Assembly: GCA_965204295.1 (NCBI GenBank)
Contig: OZ241973.1
Coordinates: 3,286,001-3,350,000, forward strand
DNA length: 64,000 nt
Direction: 5' to 3'
Source of the DNA: JAWKWH01 sp965204295
Lineage (GTDB): Bacteria > Pseudomonadota > Alphaproteobacteria > Rhizobiales > Rhizobiaceae
In this document: positions 18,683-28,043 of the stretch, piece after piece
Position numbering within the stretch: the stretch's first letter is position 1
How the letters are laid out: every line of letters begins with the position of its first letter
Notes under the pieces: model-generated
The model's database searches: none
What the model saw: the letters and a program-made list of their open reading frames with translations, nothing else
Told to the model about the DNA's origin: nothing
Translations under genes and position numbers: made by a program

Positions 18683-19192
18683 ATGAGTCAGTTGTTTTTG
18701 TTGCGTCACGCCAAGGCCGATTGGGCAAAACCGGGCATGCGGGATTTTGAACGGCCTTTGAAAAAACGGGGCCGCCGCAACGCCGAAGCGATGGGGCGCG
18801 CCATGCGATCCGCGGGATACCTGCCCGACCGCGTGATCTGCTCCGGGGCCACGCGCGCATTGCAAACATGGGAATCCGTCGCGAAAACCCTGGGCGCCGA
18901 CGATTGCGAGGTCGAGATCACCGGGGCGCTGTACGGCTGCGACGCCGCCGACTACCTGCAAGTGATCAACGATACCCATGGTTCAAACAATTTGTTGCTC
19001 ATCGGCCACAATCCGATGATGGAGGATGTGGCGTTTGCATTGGCCGGAGATGGCGAGGAGGCCGCGCTCGGCAAGCTGGAGAGGGGATTTCCGACGTCCG
19101 GGATGGCCGCGATACGCTTTGATTCAGGCTTCGGCGATGCCGCGCCGGGCAGGGGTTGGCTGCGGGATTTCCTGACGCCCTCCGATATCTGA
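18683..19192 (+). CDS. sixA: SixA-type phosphohistidine phosphatase
   Basis: 169 aa histidine-phosphatase-fold protein. LFLLRHAKADW holds the RHG-like catalytic His, ICSGATRALQTWE the second phosphate pocket, and LLLIGHNPMMEDVA the second catalytic His. Compact size and the LRHAKA version of the motif match SixA, which removes phosphate from phosphohistidine on phosphotransfer proteins. Its physiological target here is unknown. Confidence 0.88.
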   Translation: MSQLFLLRHAKADWAKPGMRDFERPLKKRGRRNAEAMGRAMRSAGYLPDRVICSGATRALQTWESVAKTLGADDCEVEITGALYGCDAADYLQVINDTHGSNNLLLIGHNPMMEDVAFALAGDGEEAALGKLERGFPTSGMAAIRFDSGFGDAAPGRGWLRDFLTPSDI

Positions 19193-19558
19193 ACCGGCGA
19201 AATAAAGCCTGGCGATGAGGGACAATTGGATCGTTTGCGTTTCAATCCGTCAATTTCATCCCTGTATCCGGCATGAAACACCCCGGTTCGCGAGCGGGAA
19301 TTCGAGAAATATCGTCTGCTTTTTGCCAAATCGGGGCGGATTGGCCGGGTCGCGGCCATTCTTGCTCGCGAATTTGCCGGTCTGTTCCGACCGCGATCCG
19401 TCGAGCGGTGCGACCGGAATGCCGTCGGATAATCGGATATGAAGCATTCCCTGGCCGTGACGCGGGCCGGATAGACAAAGCGTTAACCAATCTTCGCCAT
19501 GTTTCGGCGACCGATAACAATCACATGTATGACGCTGTTCAGGCGGCCGGGAAAGTCC
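19193..19558. other. Intergenic region without a convincing gene
   Basis: 366 bases between sixA and the secreted-protein gene. On the minus strand, 19256-19447 can be read as a 63-codon ORF (MLHIRLSDGIPVAPLDGSR...), but it has no recognisable family or clear ribosome site. I see no RNA gene or repeat. Confidence 0.4.
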
Positions 19559-20107
19559 ATGGATAAACGAGTATTCGCGGTTGCCGCCTTGTCCGCGACG
19601 ATGGCGGCGTCATCGGCGGCCCTGACGCCGGCGGCGGGTTCGCCGGAGCGGGATGACCGCTTTTTCAAGCAGGTGAAAGGAACATGGTCCGGTCCCGGCG
19701 AAATCGTGGCCGGGAAGTACAAAGGCACGAAATTCACCTGCAATTTCGAAGGCGAAACGCCGAACGGCGAGGTCGGCATGTCACTGGACGGCACATGCCG
19801 GGTCGGTGTTTTCACGCAGAAAATGTCCGCAAGCGTAATCCGCGAGGGCGGAGATTATCGCGGCAAATTCATGGATGGCGTCACCGGCGAAGGCCTGGAT
19901 ATCACGTCGGGCGTCGTTGACGGCAGGCGCGTTGTGTTTTCAATCAACCGGCGTCAGCTGAACGGCGCCATGCTTGCGGGATTGCCGGACGACAACACGA
20001 TGAACCTCACCGTTTCCATGCGGGTCGACCGTAAGCTTGTTCCGGTCATCGGCATGCGGCTCAAGCGAGTTGACGGCAATGCGACGGGCAGCGTGGCGCG
20101 CAAGTAG
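19559..20107 (+). CDS. Secreted protein of unknown function
   Basis: 182 aa. MDKRVFAVAALSATMAASSA is a Sec signal peptide with cleavage likely after the Ala-rich stretch. The mature part alternates beta-like strands (GTWSGPGEIVAGKYKGTKFT, then NGEVGMSLDGTCRVG, KMSASVIREGGDYRG) with two cysteines that could pair, suggesting a small periplasmic beta-barrel such as a lipocalin-like fold. I do not recognise the family. The start at MDKR is chosen because upstream codons would spoil the signal peptide. A strong terminator follows. Confidence 0.75.
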   Translation: MDKRVFAVAALSATMAASSAALTPAAGSPERDDRFFKQVKGTWSGPGEIVAGKYKGTKFTCNFEGETPNGEVGMSLDGTCRVGVFTQKMSASVIREGGDYRGKFMDGVTGEGLDITSGVVDGRRVVFSINRRQLNGAMLAGLPDDNTMNLTVSMRVDRKLVPVIGMRLKRVDGNATGSVARK

Positions 20108-20131
20108 CCACCGCAAATCACCTGCATGAAG

Positions 20132-20166
20132 AAAGGGCGGCAAATAATTGCCGTCCTTTAATTTTT
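20132..20166. terminator. Bidirectional intrinsic terminator
   Basis: A 12-base-pair stem (AAAGGGCGGCAA with TTGCCGTCCTTT, one G-T pair) around a 4-base ATAA loop, followed by TTTAATTTTT. It lies between two convergent genes and has A/T runs on both sides, so it can serve both. Confidence 0.88.
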
Positions 20167-20179
20167 CGGTTTCAAAAAC

Positions 20180-21529
20180 CTAGTCGATTTCTTCCGGCAG
20201 AACCAGGTTGAGAATGATCGACAGCGCCGCGGCGGGCAATAGGCCCGATGTCAACAGGATCTGCGCGGTCCTTGGCAGATGCTGCAACGCTTCCGGGACA
20301 AACTGCAGGCCAAGTCCTACCGAGAGCGAAACGGCGAAAATCACCATGTTGCGACGATTCCAGTTCACATCCGACAACATGTTGATGCCCGCCGCCGCCA
20401 CCATTCCGAACATGACGATGACGCCGCCGCCAAGAACCTCGATCGGAACGGTGGAAATGATCGCGCCGATCTTGGGAATAAGGCCGCAAATGATCAGGAA
20501 AATCGCGCCGTAGGTGACGACATGGCGGCTCATGACCCCCGTCATCGAGACCAGTCCGACATTCTGGCTGAACGACGTGTTCGGCAATCCGCCGAATATT
20601 CCGGCAATCGCGGTTCCCAGACCGTCGGCGTAGGTGGCGCCGGAAATTTCCTTGTCGGTCGCTTCGCGCCCGGCGCCGCCCTTGGCGATGCCGGAAACGT
20701 CGCCAACCGTCTCAATGGCGGAAATGACGGCCATGAAGCACATGCCGATGACCGCGGCGGCGGTGATGTCGAAACCCCATTTGAACGGCGTGGGCGCATT
20801 GAACCAGGACGCGTTGCCGACGTTGTCGAAGCTGACCATGCCCATGAGCAGGGCAAGGATATAACCGGCGATAAGGCCGAGCAGCACCGCGGCGATCGAC
20901 CACATGCCCTTCATGAAGAATTTGATGCCGAGCGTGACAATGATGACAAAGAGCGCCACCGTCCAGTTCTGAAGGCTGCCGAATTCCGGTTTACCCATCG
21001 CCGGCACGCCGCCCGCGGCGTACTGAACGCCGACCCTGATCAGCGCAAGTCCGATCATCAGAACGATCAGGCCCGTGATCAGTGGCGGAAGCGCAAAGCG
21101 CAATCGCCCGATGAATGCGCCGAGCAGGAAGTGAAACACACCGCCGATGACGATGCCGCCCATCAGCGTTCCCATCGCGGCGACGCCCTGCCCTGCGACG
21201 ATCGGAATCATTACCGGCAGAAACGCGAAACTGGTTCCCTGGACAATCGGCAATCGGCCTCCGACGGGTCCTATGCCAATTGTTTGGATCAAGGTGGCGA
21301 TGCCGGCGAACAGCATCGACATCTGGATCATGTAGATGAGATTCGGAAAATCCGGCGAATTCGATCCGAAACCGAATCCCGCCGCGCCGGCGACAATGAT
21401 CGCCGGTGTGACGTTTGACACGAACATCGCCAATACGTGCTGAATCCCCAAAGGAACCGCCTGAACTATCGGCGGTGTGTAGTCCGGATCGCGAAGCCGT
21501 TGCTTGAGATCGCCGGTTGAATCGGTCAT
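20180..21529 (-). CDS. NCS2-family nucleobase:cation symporter (xanthine/uracil permease)
   Basis: 449 aa polytopic protein, about 14 membrane segments. GIQHVLAMFVSNVTPAIIVA is the usual first helix. FSQNVGLVSMTGVMSRHV is the NCS2 signature (QN-x-G...T...SR) lining the substrate site. NIGHTFPNT-like family motifs are not needed for the call. The start at MTDSTGD has GAGGGA upstream. Substrate (xanthine, uric acid or uracil) cannot be fixed from sequence; no purine catabolism gene is adjacent. Confidence 0.88.
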   Translation of the reverse strand: MTDSTGDLKQRLRDPDYTPPIVQAVPLGIQHVLAMFVSNVTPAIIVAGAAGFGFGSNSPDFPNLIYMIQMSMLFAGIATLIQTIGIGPVGGRLPIVQGTSFAFLPVMIPIVAGQGVAAMGTLMGGIVIGGVFHFLLGAFIGRLRFALPPLITGLIVLMIGLALIRVGVQYAAGGVPAMGKPEFGSLQNWTVALFVIIVTLGIKFFMKGMWSIAAVLLGLIAGYILALLMGMVSFDNVGNASWFNAPTPFKWGFDITAAAVIGMCFMAVISAIETVGDVSGIAKGGAGREATDKEISGATYADGLGTAIAGIFGGLPNTSFSQNVGLVSMTGVMSRHVVTYGAIFLIICGLIPKIGAIISTVPIEVLGGGVIVMFGMVAAAGINMLSDVNWNRRNMVIFAVSLSVGLGLQFVPEALQHLPRTAQILLTSGLLPAAALSIILNLVLPEEID

Positions 21530-21659
21530 GATTGTCCCTCCATAATCTGACCACCGACCGTCGGATATGGCGAATCGCCAATGTCCGGCGGCGGAAGAGG
21601 ATTGCCCATCCGGGCGAACAATACCAGTCGGACAAGCTTGAAAGCGCCATTTGTATTTC

Positions 21660-22442
21660 ATGAAAATCGCCACCTGGAACATCAACGGCATCAAGGCCCG
21701 CATCGATAATGTCCTCGCCTGGCTCGCAGAAAGCCGGCCGGATATCGCCTGTCTTCAGGAAATCAAGTCGGAAGACGAACCGTTCCCGCGCGAACCGGTC
21801 GAGGCGCTGGGCTATCACGTCGAAACCCATGGCCAAAAGGGATTTAACGGCGTGGCGCTGCTGTCGAAAATCAGGTTCGATGAAGTCAATCGCGGTCTGC
21901 CGGGCGATGACGACGACGCCCAGGCCCGCTTCATGGAAGGCGTGGTATCGACCGGTTTGGGCGCATTGCGCGTGGTTTCACTTTATTTACCCAATGGCAA
22001 TCCGGTCGATACGGAGAAATTTCCCTACAAACTTTCGTGGATGGAACGGCTGGAACGATGGACTTCCGATCGATTGACGCTGGAAGAGCCGTTGGTTCTG
22101 GCCGGCGACTACAACGTCATTCCGCGGCCCGAGGACGCGCGCAATTCGAAAAACTGGGAAGGCGACGCCTTGTTCATGCCCGAGAGCCGGAACGCCTTCC
22201 GACGCCTCGCAAATCTGGGAATGACCGACGCCATCCGCTCGGTTACCGACGCCGACCTGACCTATACGTTTTGGGATTATCAGGGTGGCGCATGGCGGAA
22301 GAACAACGGCATTCGCATCGATCATCTGATGCTGTCGCCGGAAGCCGCGAACCGCCTTGAATCCGCATCCATAGAAAAACATGTGCGCTCCTGGGAGAAG
22401 CCGTCTGACCACGTTCCGGTGGCGATCGAGCTGGCGCTGTAA
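21660..22442 (+). CDS. xthA: Exodeoxyribonuclease III
   Basis: 260 aa AP endonuclease / 3'-5' exonuclease for base-excision repair. KIATWNINGIKARIDN gives the active-site Asn, LQEIKSED the metal-binding Glu, GDYNVIP the Asp/Asn pair, RIDHLMLS and SDHVPVAIEL the C-terminal Asp-His. The start is the ATG at 21660; an in-frame TTG three codons earlier is less likely. Confidence 0.95.
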   Translation: MKIATWNINGIKARIDNVLAWLAESRPDIACLQEIKSEDEPFPREPVEALGYHVETHGQKGFNGVALLSKIRFDEVNRGLPGDDDDAQARFMEGVVSTGLGALRVVSLYLPNGNPVDTEKFPYKLSWMERLERWTSDRLTLEEPLVLAGDYNVIPRPEDARNSKNWEGDALFMPESRNAFRRLANLGMTDAIRSVTDADLTYTFWDYQGGAWRKNNGIRIDHLMLSPEAANRLESASIEKHVRSWEKPSDHVPVAIELAL

Positions 22443-22724
22443 CCGGCAAGTCAGACGTGGCGGCAGCTTAAGGCGACCGATCGTAGTCAGAGCGTATCCT
22501 GCCGAAACGATTGCGGTTTCGCTATGCTTTTCCAAAAGCCGCGCTCTTCCGGCCTGGCGGTTCGCGCCGCGTCGGCGATGTCGAAGCCGGCCCCGGCCTG
22601 AACGGGGTTGCCGGCGCGACAATCGCACCGTGCTTGCGGTATTCTCTTTAATGACACGAACGTTCCTCGCTATCAAACCGCTTCCCTTTGGACAAGATAC
22701 GCTCCGGTCTGCTACTATGGCGAC

Positions 22725-23009
22725 ATGAAGCTGATCGCAATGGCCTTGGTCGCGGGCGCCCTGCTTACCTCCGCCTCCACCGTTTTCGCGGAAGAACGCA
22801 AATGTAAATGCGTCGCCAATGGCGCCATGTATGTCGAAGGCCAGGTCGTTTGCCTGCGGATCGGATCGTCCCGGTTCACCGCCCGCTGCGAGCGCTTTTT
22901 GAACAACACGACCTGGACCAGGATTCAGGACGGATGCGATGCGCTCGGCATGTCGCCGCCGGTCGATACCGGTTCGACCGATAGTGTCGAAATCGCGGAA
23001 CTCGACTAG
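22725..23009 (+). CDS. Small cysteine-rich secreted protein
   Basis: 94 aa. Signal peptide MKLIAMALVAGALLTSASTV ending FA-E, then a mature domain with cysteines in KCKCVANG, VVCLRIG, ARCERF and DGCDALG (five), compatible with disulfide pairing in the periplasm. The acidic tail ends SVEIAELD. I do not recognise the family. The 3' tail of this gene recurs at 35555-35580 beyond the protease array, so the array was probably inserted next to, or duplicated with, this gene end. Confidence 0.75.
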   Translation: MKLIAMALVAGALLTSASTVFAEERKCKCVANGAMYVEGQVVCLRIGSSRFTARCERFLNNTTWTRIQDGCDALGMSPPVDTGSTDSVEIAELD

Positions 23010-23081
23010 GTTTGAATCCGGTTCGTCGATTTCCCGACGCTCGTTCGGGTTTCCGGTTCGCCGCCGGAAAAGGCGGCGGCC

Positions 23082-23158
23082 ATGGCGGGATTCGATTTCA
23101 GCGATGAAGAACGGGCGACGGTCGAGCCGTCGCTTCCCGGGAAAGGGCGCGGCGGCAT
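23082..23158 (+). mobile_element. IS5-type transposase N-terminal remnant (spacer before copy 1)
   Basis: Reads from an ATG as MAGFDFSDEERATVEPSLPG then KGRGG, closely resembling the first residues of IS5-family transposases (MxRFDLSDxEWxxIEPLLPxKxRG). The rest of the transposase is missing. It is repeated in three other spacers, so the scrap travelled with the spacers. Confidence 0.55.
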
Positions 23159-23511
23159 GATGACGGGCGCCGCCTGAGGAACGGGGCGATGGCGGCCATG
23201 ATCGTCCGGGGGCGGCGCAATCCGATTGCGGCGTGACACGCGGTAGTTGGAATTCTTGACACCGGGTTTCACAACGGCGCGACTGCAACACCGTTCAACC
23301 GCCCTTCGACACCCGTTTGAGGGCCTTTCACACGGCATCGGGTCGCCTCCGGTCGGCATTCAGGAATCCCGCCGGCGATGCGCGACCCGCCGGGCCATCC
23401 GCGATGAAGGCCATGCGACGGCTGACAATGCGATGATGGCGAAAGGCCGAAACTCCCGTCCATGCTCCGCATCGCCGCAATCGGACGCCGGCCTAAACGA
23501 GGCCGGACCCC

Positions 23512-23559
23512 ATGAATCCGTTGAAATCGCCCCTTGCGGTCAGCCGTGCGCCGGCCTAA
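23512..23559 (+). pseudogene. Truncated duplicate of a protease gene start
   Basis: ATG followed by NPLKSPLAVSRAPA and a stop. The first six codons copy the protease start, then the sequence runs into spacer. It is a leftover from unequal recombination immediately upstream of copy 1. Confidence 0.6.
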
Positions 23560-23603
23560 ACGAGGCGTTGTCGCGGGAAGGCCGCCGGAGAGAGACCGAA
23601 CGA

Positions 23604-24650
23604 ATGAACCCGTTGAAATCATCGCCCCATGCCCTGCTGTTGTTGGCGGGTCTTTTTTCCATCGACGCCCATGCCGGGGCCGTAAGCCCGGACCTTCATT
23701 CGGGAATGCGGGGTGGCGACGACCGCGCAGTGCGGTCTTCCGACGGCGGGGCTTCCCGGCCCGATGGGATCGATTGCATGTCGAACCCTGAACGCTGTGT
23801 TCACAAAGCGGCCTGGTATCAGGATCGGGATAATTCCATGAGTCCTGTTTCACCTGAAGAAGGTGTGGGGGCTGCGATGGGTATTCTTCTGACTTTGAAT
23901 GGATACAGTCAAGGAGTACAGGTTTGCCCTGGAGTTTATTTAGCTACAGCTCATGGAGTTTTAGATAATCCAGAAAAAGCAAGAAAAGAAGGCAGAGCTT
24001 TGAGGGGTCCTTTGAATAACTCTGTAAGAGTCATTGGATATCCAATGCATCCTGACAATATGATGAGGGCTAGAGGAAGTGAATCTCAATTTGTATCCCC
24101 AAGACTAAGAGATCCGTCTTTATGGTCTGATCCAACTACTGATTATGTATTTATAAAAGTTGATAATCCACTAAGACCTAATGATTTTGTAAGACCAGTA
24201 AGAAGTTCAAATCGAAAACTAATTGAAGCATCTAATAATGGTGAAATAGATGTTCATCTTTATAGACCACCAACCAGATTTAATACAGATTCAAAGGGAA
24301 CACCAGTTTTTTCTAAGGGTTTGCAGGTAAAAACTTTTGAGCAAATCAGTCCCTTATACAATGCTCCCATGAAAGTGAATCAACCGTGTGAATTAAAATT
24401 TTTTTCAAGTACTTTATTAGGTAGCAGTTGTCCAACAGAGCAATCAGTCTCTGGGAGCACCTATTCTACAAATATTAATGGCCAAGACTATCTTGTGAGC
24501 CTACATATAAAAGGGGATGCTCATTCATATGAAAGGTTTTCAGACGATGACATCCCCAATTTGAGCATACCTTCGTCTGAGTTTTGTAAAGACTATGAAT
24601 CCGTCTGTGGTGAGCCTTGTGCTGAATTGGATGAGGTGCTGCCGCAATAG
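23604..24650 (+). CDS. Secreted trypsin-like serine protease, array copy 1
   Basis: 348 aa. Signal peptide MNPLKSSPHALLLLAGLFSI with cleavage near AHA-GA (residue 24), then a polar pro-region to about residue 70. The peptidase domain has a likely triad: His117 in YLATAHGVL, Asp180 in TTDYVFIKV, Ser283 in QSVSGS. NGQDYLVSLHI follows, like the strand after GDSGG in trypsins. Eight cysteines (58, 65, 108, 262, 276, 328, 335, 339) recur in all copies. Codons 1 to about 72 are GC-rich (46 of 60 bases G/C in 23701-23760), later ones AT-rich (18 of 60 in 24121-24180). The 5' half of the body equals copy 2; everything from about 24240 equals copy 7. Substrate unknown. Confidence 0.85.
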   Translation: MNPLKSSPHALLLLAGLFSIDAHAGAVSPDLHSGMRGGDDRAVRSSDGGASRPDGIDCMSNPERCVHKAAWYQDRDNSMSPVSPEEGVGAAMGILLTLNGYSQGVQVCPGVYLATAHGVLDNPEKARKEGRALRGPLNNSVRVIGYPMHPDNMMRARGSESQFVSPRLRDPSLWSDPTTDYVFIKVDNPLRPNDFVRPVRSSNRKLIEASNNGEIDVHLYRPPTRFNTDSKGTPVFSKGLQVKTFEQISPLYNAPMKVNQPCELKFFSSTLLGSSCPTEQSVSGSTYSTNINGQDYLVSLHIKGDAHSYERFSDDDIPNLSIPSSEFCKDYESVCGEPCAELDEVLPQ

Positions 24651-24796
24651 GGCGATGGCGTCCCGCTTAGATACGAGGCATGGATAAGGCATGGATAAGG
24701 ATCCAATCCGAATTCCCGTCAGGGCGCGAACCCGGTTCGTCGTTCTCCCGACGCTCGTTCGGATTTCCGGTTCGCCGCCGGGAAAAGGCGGCAACC

Positions 24797-24873
24797 GTGG
24801 CGGGATTCGATCCCGGCGATGAAGAACGGGCGACGGTCGAGCCGTCGCTTCCCGGGAAAGGGCGCGGCGGCAT
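24797..24873 (+). mobile_element. IS5-type transposase remnant (spacer before copy 2)
   Basis: Same scrap as in the first spacer, but the ATG has become GTG and the FDFSDEE stretch reads FDPGDEE. It is identical to the remnant at 33861-33937. Confidence 0.5.
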
Positions 24874-25289
24874 GATGACGGGCGCCGCCCGAGGAACGCC
24901 GCTATGGCGGCCATGATCGTCCGGGCGCGGCGCAATCCGATTGCGGCGTGACACGCGGTAGTTGGAATTCTTGACACCGGGTTTCACAACGGCGCATCTC
25001 GCCTTCGACACCCGTTCGAGGGTCGTTCACACGGCATCGGGTCGCCTCCGGTTGGCATTGAAGAATCCCGCCGGCGATGCGCGACCCGCCGGGCCATCCG
25101 CGATGAAGGCCATGCGACGGCTGACAATGCGATGATGGCGAAAGGCCGAAACTCCCGTGCATGCTCCGCATCGCCGCAATCGGACGCCGGACTAAACGAG
25201 GCAGGACCCCATGAATCCGGTTGCGTCAGGCCGCGCGCCGGCCTAAACGAGGCGTTGTCGCAACAAGGCGCCGGAGAGAGACCGAACGA

Positions 25290-26333
25290 ATGAACCCGTT
25301 GAAATCGCCCCCTGCCCTTCTGCTGTTGGCGGGTCTTTTTTCCATCGACGCCCATGCCGGGGCCGTAAGCCCGGACCTTCACTCTGGAATGCGGGGCGGC
25401 GACGACCGCGCAGTGCGGTCTTCCGACGGCGGGGCTTCCCGGCCCGATGAGGTCGATTGCATGTCGAACCCTGAACGCTGTCTTCATAACGCCGCCTGGT
25501 ATCAGGATCGGGATAATTCCATGAGTCCTGTTTCACCTGAAGAAGGTGTGGGGGCTGCGATGGGTATTCTTCTGACTTTGAATGGATACAGTCAAGGAGT
25601 ACAGGTTTGCCCTGGAGTTTATTTAGCTACAGCTCATGGAGTTTTAGATAATCCAGAAAAAGCAAGAAAAGAAGGCAGAGCTTTGAGGGGTCCTTTGAAT
25701 AACTCTGTAAGAGTCATTGGATATCCAATGCATCCTGACAATATGATGAGGGCTAGAGGAAGTGAATCTCAATTTGTATCCCCAAGACTAAGAGATCCGT
25801 CTTTATGGTCTGATCCAACTACTGATTATGTATTTATAAAAGTTGATAATCCACTAAGACCTAATGATTTTGTAAGACCAGTAAGAAGTTCAAATCGAAA
25901 ACTAATTGAAGCATCTAATAATGGTGAAATAGATGTTCATCTTTATAGACCTAAAACAAGGTTTAATACTAATGCAAATGGAGTGCCTGATTTTAATAAT
26001 AAAACTTGGGCTTCAAAAGTAAAACAAATAGGACCTTTATATCAAGCTCCCATGAAAGTGAATCAACCGTGTGAATTAAAATTTTTTTCAAGTACTTTAT
26101 TAGGTAGCAGTTGTCCAAATGAACAGGCTGTTTCCGGTAGTTCTGAAGTTACTAATATTAATGGCCAAGACTATCTTGTGGACCTACATATAAAAGGGGA
26201 TGCTAATTCATATGAAAGTTTTTCAGACGATGACATCCCCAATTTGAACATACCTTCTTCTGAATTTTGTAAAGACTATGAATCCGTCTGTGGTGAGCCT
26301 TGTGCTGAATTGGATGAAGTGTTGCCGCAATAG
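25290..26333 (+). CDS. Secreted trypsin-like serine protease, array copy 2
   Basis: 347 aa. The first half of the body (GILLTLNGYSQG, NSVRVIGYPMHPDNMM) matches copy 1. After HLYRP it switches to a different middle module (TRFNTNANGVPDFNNKTWAS) found in related form in copies 3-6. It returns to the CELKFFSSTLLGSSC and HIKGDANSYESF type of C-terminal module. All triad candidates and cysteines are kept. The leader has a short form of the signal (SPPALLLL). Reading alone shows at least two recombination points relative to copy 1. Confidence 0.85.
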   Translation: MNPLKSPPALLLLAGLFSIDAHAGAVSPDLHSGMRGGDDRAVRSSDGGASRPDEVDCMSNPERCLHNAAWYQDRDNSMSPVSPEEGVGAAMGILLTLNGYSQGVQVCPGVYLATAHGVLDNPEKARKEGRALRGPLNNSVRVIGYPMHPDNMMRARGSESQFVSPRLRDPSLWSDPTTDYVFIKVDNPLRPNDFVRPVRSSNRKLIEASNNGEIDVHLYRPKTRFNTNANGVPDFNNKTWASKVKQIGPLYQAPMKVNQPCELKFFSSTLLGSSCPNEQAVSGSSEVTNINGQDYLVDLHIKGDANSYESFSDDDIPNLNIPSSEFCKDYESVCGEPCAELDEVLPQ

Positions 26334-26460
26334 GGCGATGGCGTCTCGCTTCGATACGAGGCATGGCTAAGGAGCCAATCCGAATTCCCGTCAGGGCGCG
26401 AACCCGGTTCGTCGTTCTCCCGACGCTCGTTCGGGTTTCCGGTTCGCCGCCGGGAAGGTC

Positions 26461-26717
26461 GCGCAAATCGATGGCGTCCTGTCGCCGGTGTTCCAGTATC
26501 GCTATGGGTTCGGTGCCGCCCAGCTTCATGCATTGATCGAGGCGGGTCTTGCCGGGCGCTGCTACGCCGGCAGCCTGGAGACTCACTGGGACCGCCCGGC
26601 ATCGTATTACGACGTCGACTGGCGCGGCACATGGGCCGGTGAACGGGGCGGAGCCCTTCTGGGGCACGCCATTCATGTACACGACCTCCTGCCCTCGCTT
26701 CCGGGTCCGGTGGCACG
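26461..26717 (+). pseudogene. Gfo/Idh/MocA oxidoreductase fragment in spacer before copy 3
   Basis: An uninterrupted in-frame stretch reads AQIDGVLSPVFQYRYGFGAA, QLHALIEAGLAGRCYAGSLE, RPASYYDVDWRGTWAGERGG and ALLGHAIHVHDLLPSLPGPV. This is the mid-portion of a Gfo/Idh/MocA dehydrogenase, including the GGALLGHAIHVHDLL helix. No start, Rossmann domain or C-terminus is present. It was captured as cargo and duplicated with the spacer. Confidence 0.7.
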
Positions 26718-26872
26718 GTGCGATGGGACAAGGCCGAAACTGCCGTCCATGCTCCGCATCTCCGCAATCGGACGCCGGCCGGATCGAGGCCGGACCCCAT
26801 GAATCCGTTTGCGGTCAGCCGCGCGCCGGACTAAACGAGGCGTTGTCGCGGGAAGGCCGCCGGAGAGAAAGA

Positions 26873-27916
26873 ATGAACCCGTTGAAATCGCCCCCTGCCC
26901 TTCTGCTGTTGGCGGGTCTTTTTTCCATCGACGCCCATGCCGGGGCCGTAAGCCCGGACCTTCACTCTGGAATGCGGGGCGGCGACGACCGCGCAGTGCG
27001 GTCTTCCGACGGCGGGGCTTCCCGGCCCGATGAGGTCGATTGCATGTTAAATCCTAAGTCTTGTCTTCATAACGCCGCTTGGTATCAGGATCGGGATAAC
27101 TCTATGAGTCCTGTTTCTACTGATGAGGGGGTTGGAGCTGCGATGGCTATTATTGATTCAAAAGTTGGCTACAGTCAGGGAATTCAGGTTTGCCCTGGGG
27201 TTTATTTGGCTACTGCACATGGTGCTTTGGATGATCCAGAAAATGCAAGAAAAGAAGGTCGCCCAGTGAGTGGGCCTTTAGAAAATTCTTTAAGGATTAT
27301 AGCATACCCAATGACCCCTGATAATTTAATGAGGGCTAAAGGAAGTGAGTCACAATTTGTGTCTCCTAGAATTGATAATGCTTCTGCTTGGCGTGACCCT
27401 ACAACTGACTATGTTTTTGTTAAAGTTGATAATCCATTAAGACCTAATGATTTTGTAAGACCTTTAAGAAGTTCTAATCAAAGACTAATTGATGCTTCAA
27501 GAAGAGGTGAAATAGATGTTCATCTTTATAGGCCACAGACTAGATTTAATACTGATTCAAATGGAGTACCTGATTTTAATAATGAAACTTGGGCCTCTAG
27601 TGTAAAACAGATAGAGCCTTTGTATCAAGCTCCAATGAGGGTGAATCAACCGTGTCAAATTGTTCAAGGTTATCAGGGTTTGATTGGTTCAGATTGCCCT
27701 AATGAACAGGCTGTTTCTGGTAGTTCTGAAGTTACCAATATTAATGGCCAAGACTACCTTGTTGGAATGCATATTCATGGCAGAGCTGTTAGCGAGAAAT
27801 CATTCGAAGAGACACCTGCACCAAATGCTTTCGTTCAATCATCACAATTTTGTAAAGACTATGAATCCGTCTGTGGTGAGCCTTGTGCTGAGTTGGATGA
27901 AGTGTTGCCGCAATAG
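26873..27916 (+). CDS. Secreted trypsin-like serine protease, array copy 3
   Basis: 347 aa. Body module AIIDSKVGYSQGIQ with GRPVSGPLENSLRIIAYP, a version between those of copies 1 and 5. Its C-terminal module is the second type: CQIVQGYQGLIGSDC, then LVGMHIHGRAVSEKSF and EETPAPNAFVQSSQF. Pro-region reads IDCM-like as VDCMLNPKSCLHNAA, where AT-rich codons begin earlier than in other copies. A GAGAAAGA leader variant lies before the start. Confidence 0.85.
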   Translation: MNPLKSPPALLLLAGLFSIDAHAGAVSPDLHSGMRGGDDRAVRSSDGGASRPDEVDCMLNPKSCLHNAAWYQDRDNSMSPVSTDEGVGAAMAIIDSKVGYSQGIQVCPGVYLATAHGALDDPENARKEGRPVSGPLENSLRIIAYPMTPDNLMRAKGSESQFVSPRIDNASAWRDPTTDYVFVKVDNPLRPNDFVRPLRSSNQRLIDASRRGEIDVHLYRPQTRFNTDSNGVPDFNNETWASSVKQIEPLYQAPMRVNQPCQIVQGYQGLIGSDCPNEQAVSGSSEVTNINGQDYLVGMHIHGRAVSEKSFEETPAPNAFVQSSQFCKDYESVCGEPCAELDEVLPQ

Positions 27917-28043
27917 GGCGATGGCGTCCCGCTTCGATACGAGGCATGGCTAAGGAGCCAATCCGAATTCCCGTCAGGGCGCGAACCCGGTTCGTCGTTC
28001 TCCCGACGCTCGTTCGGGTTTCCGGTTCGCCGCCGGGAAGGTC

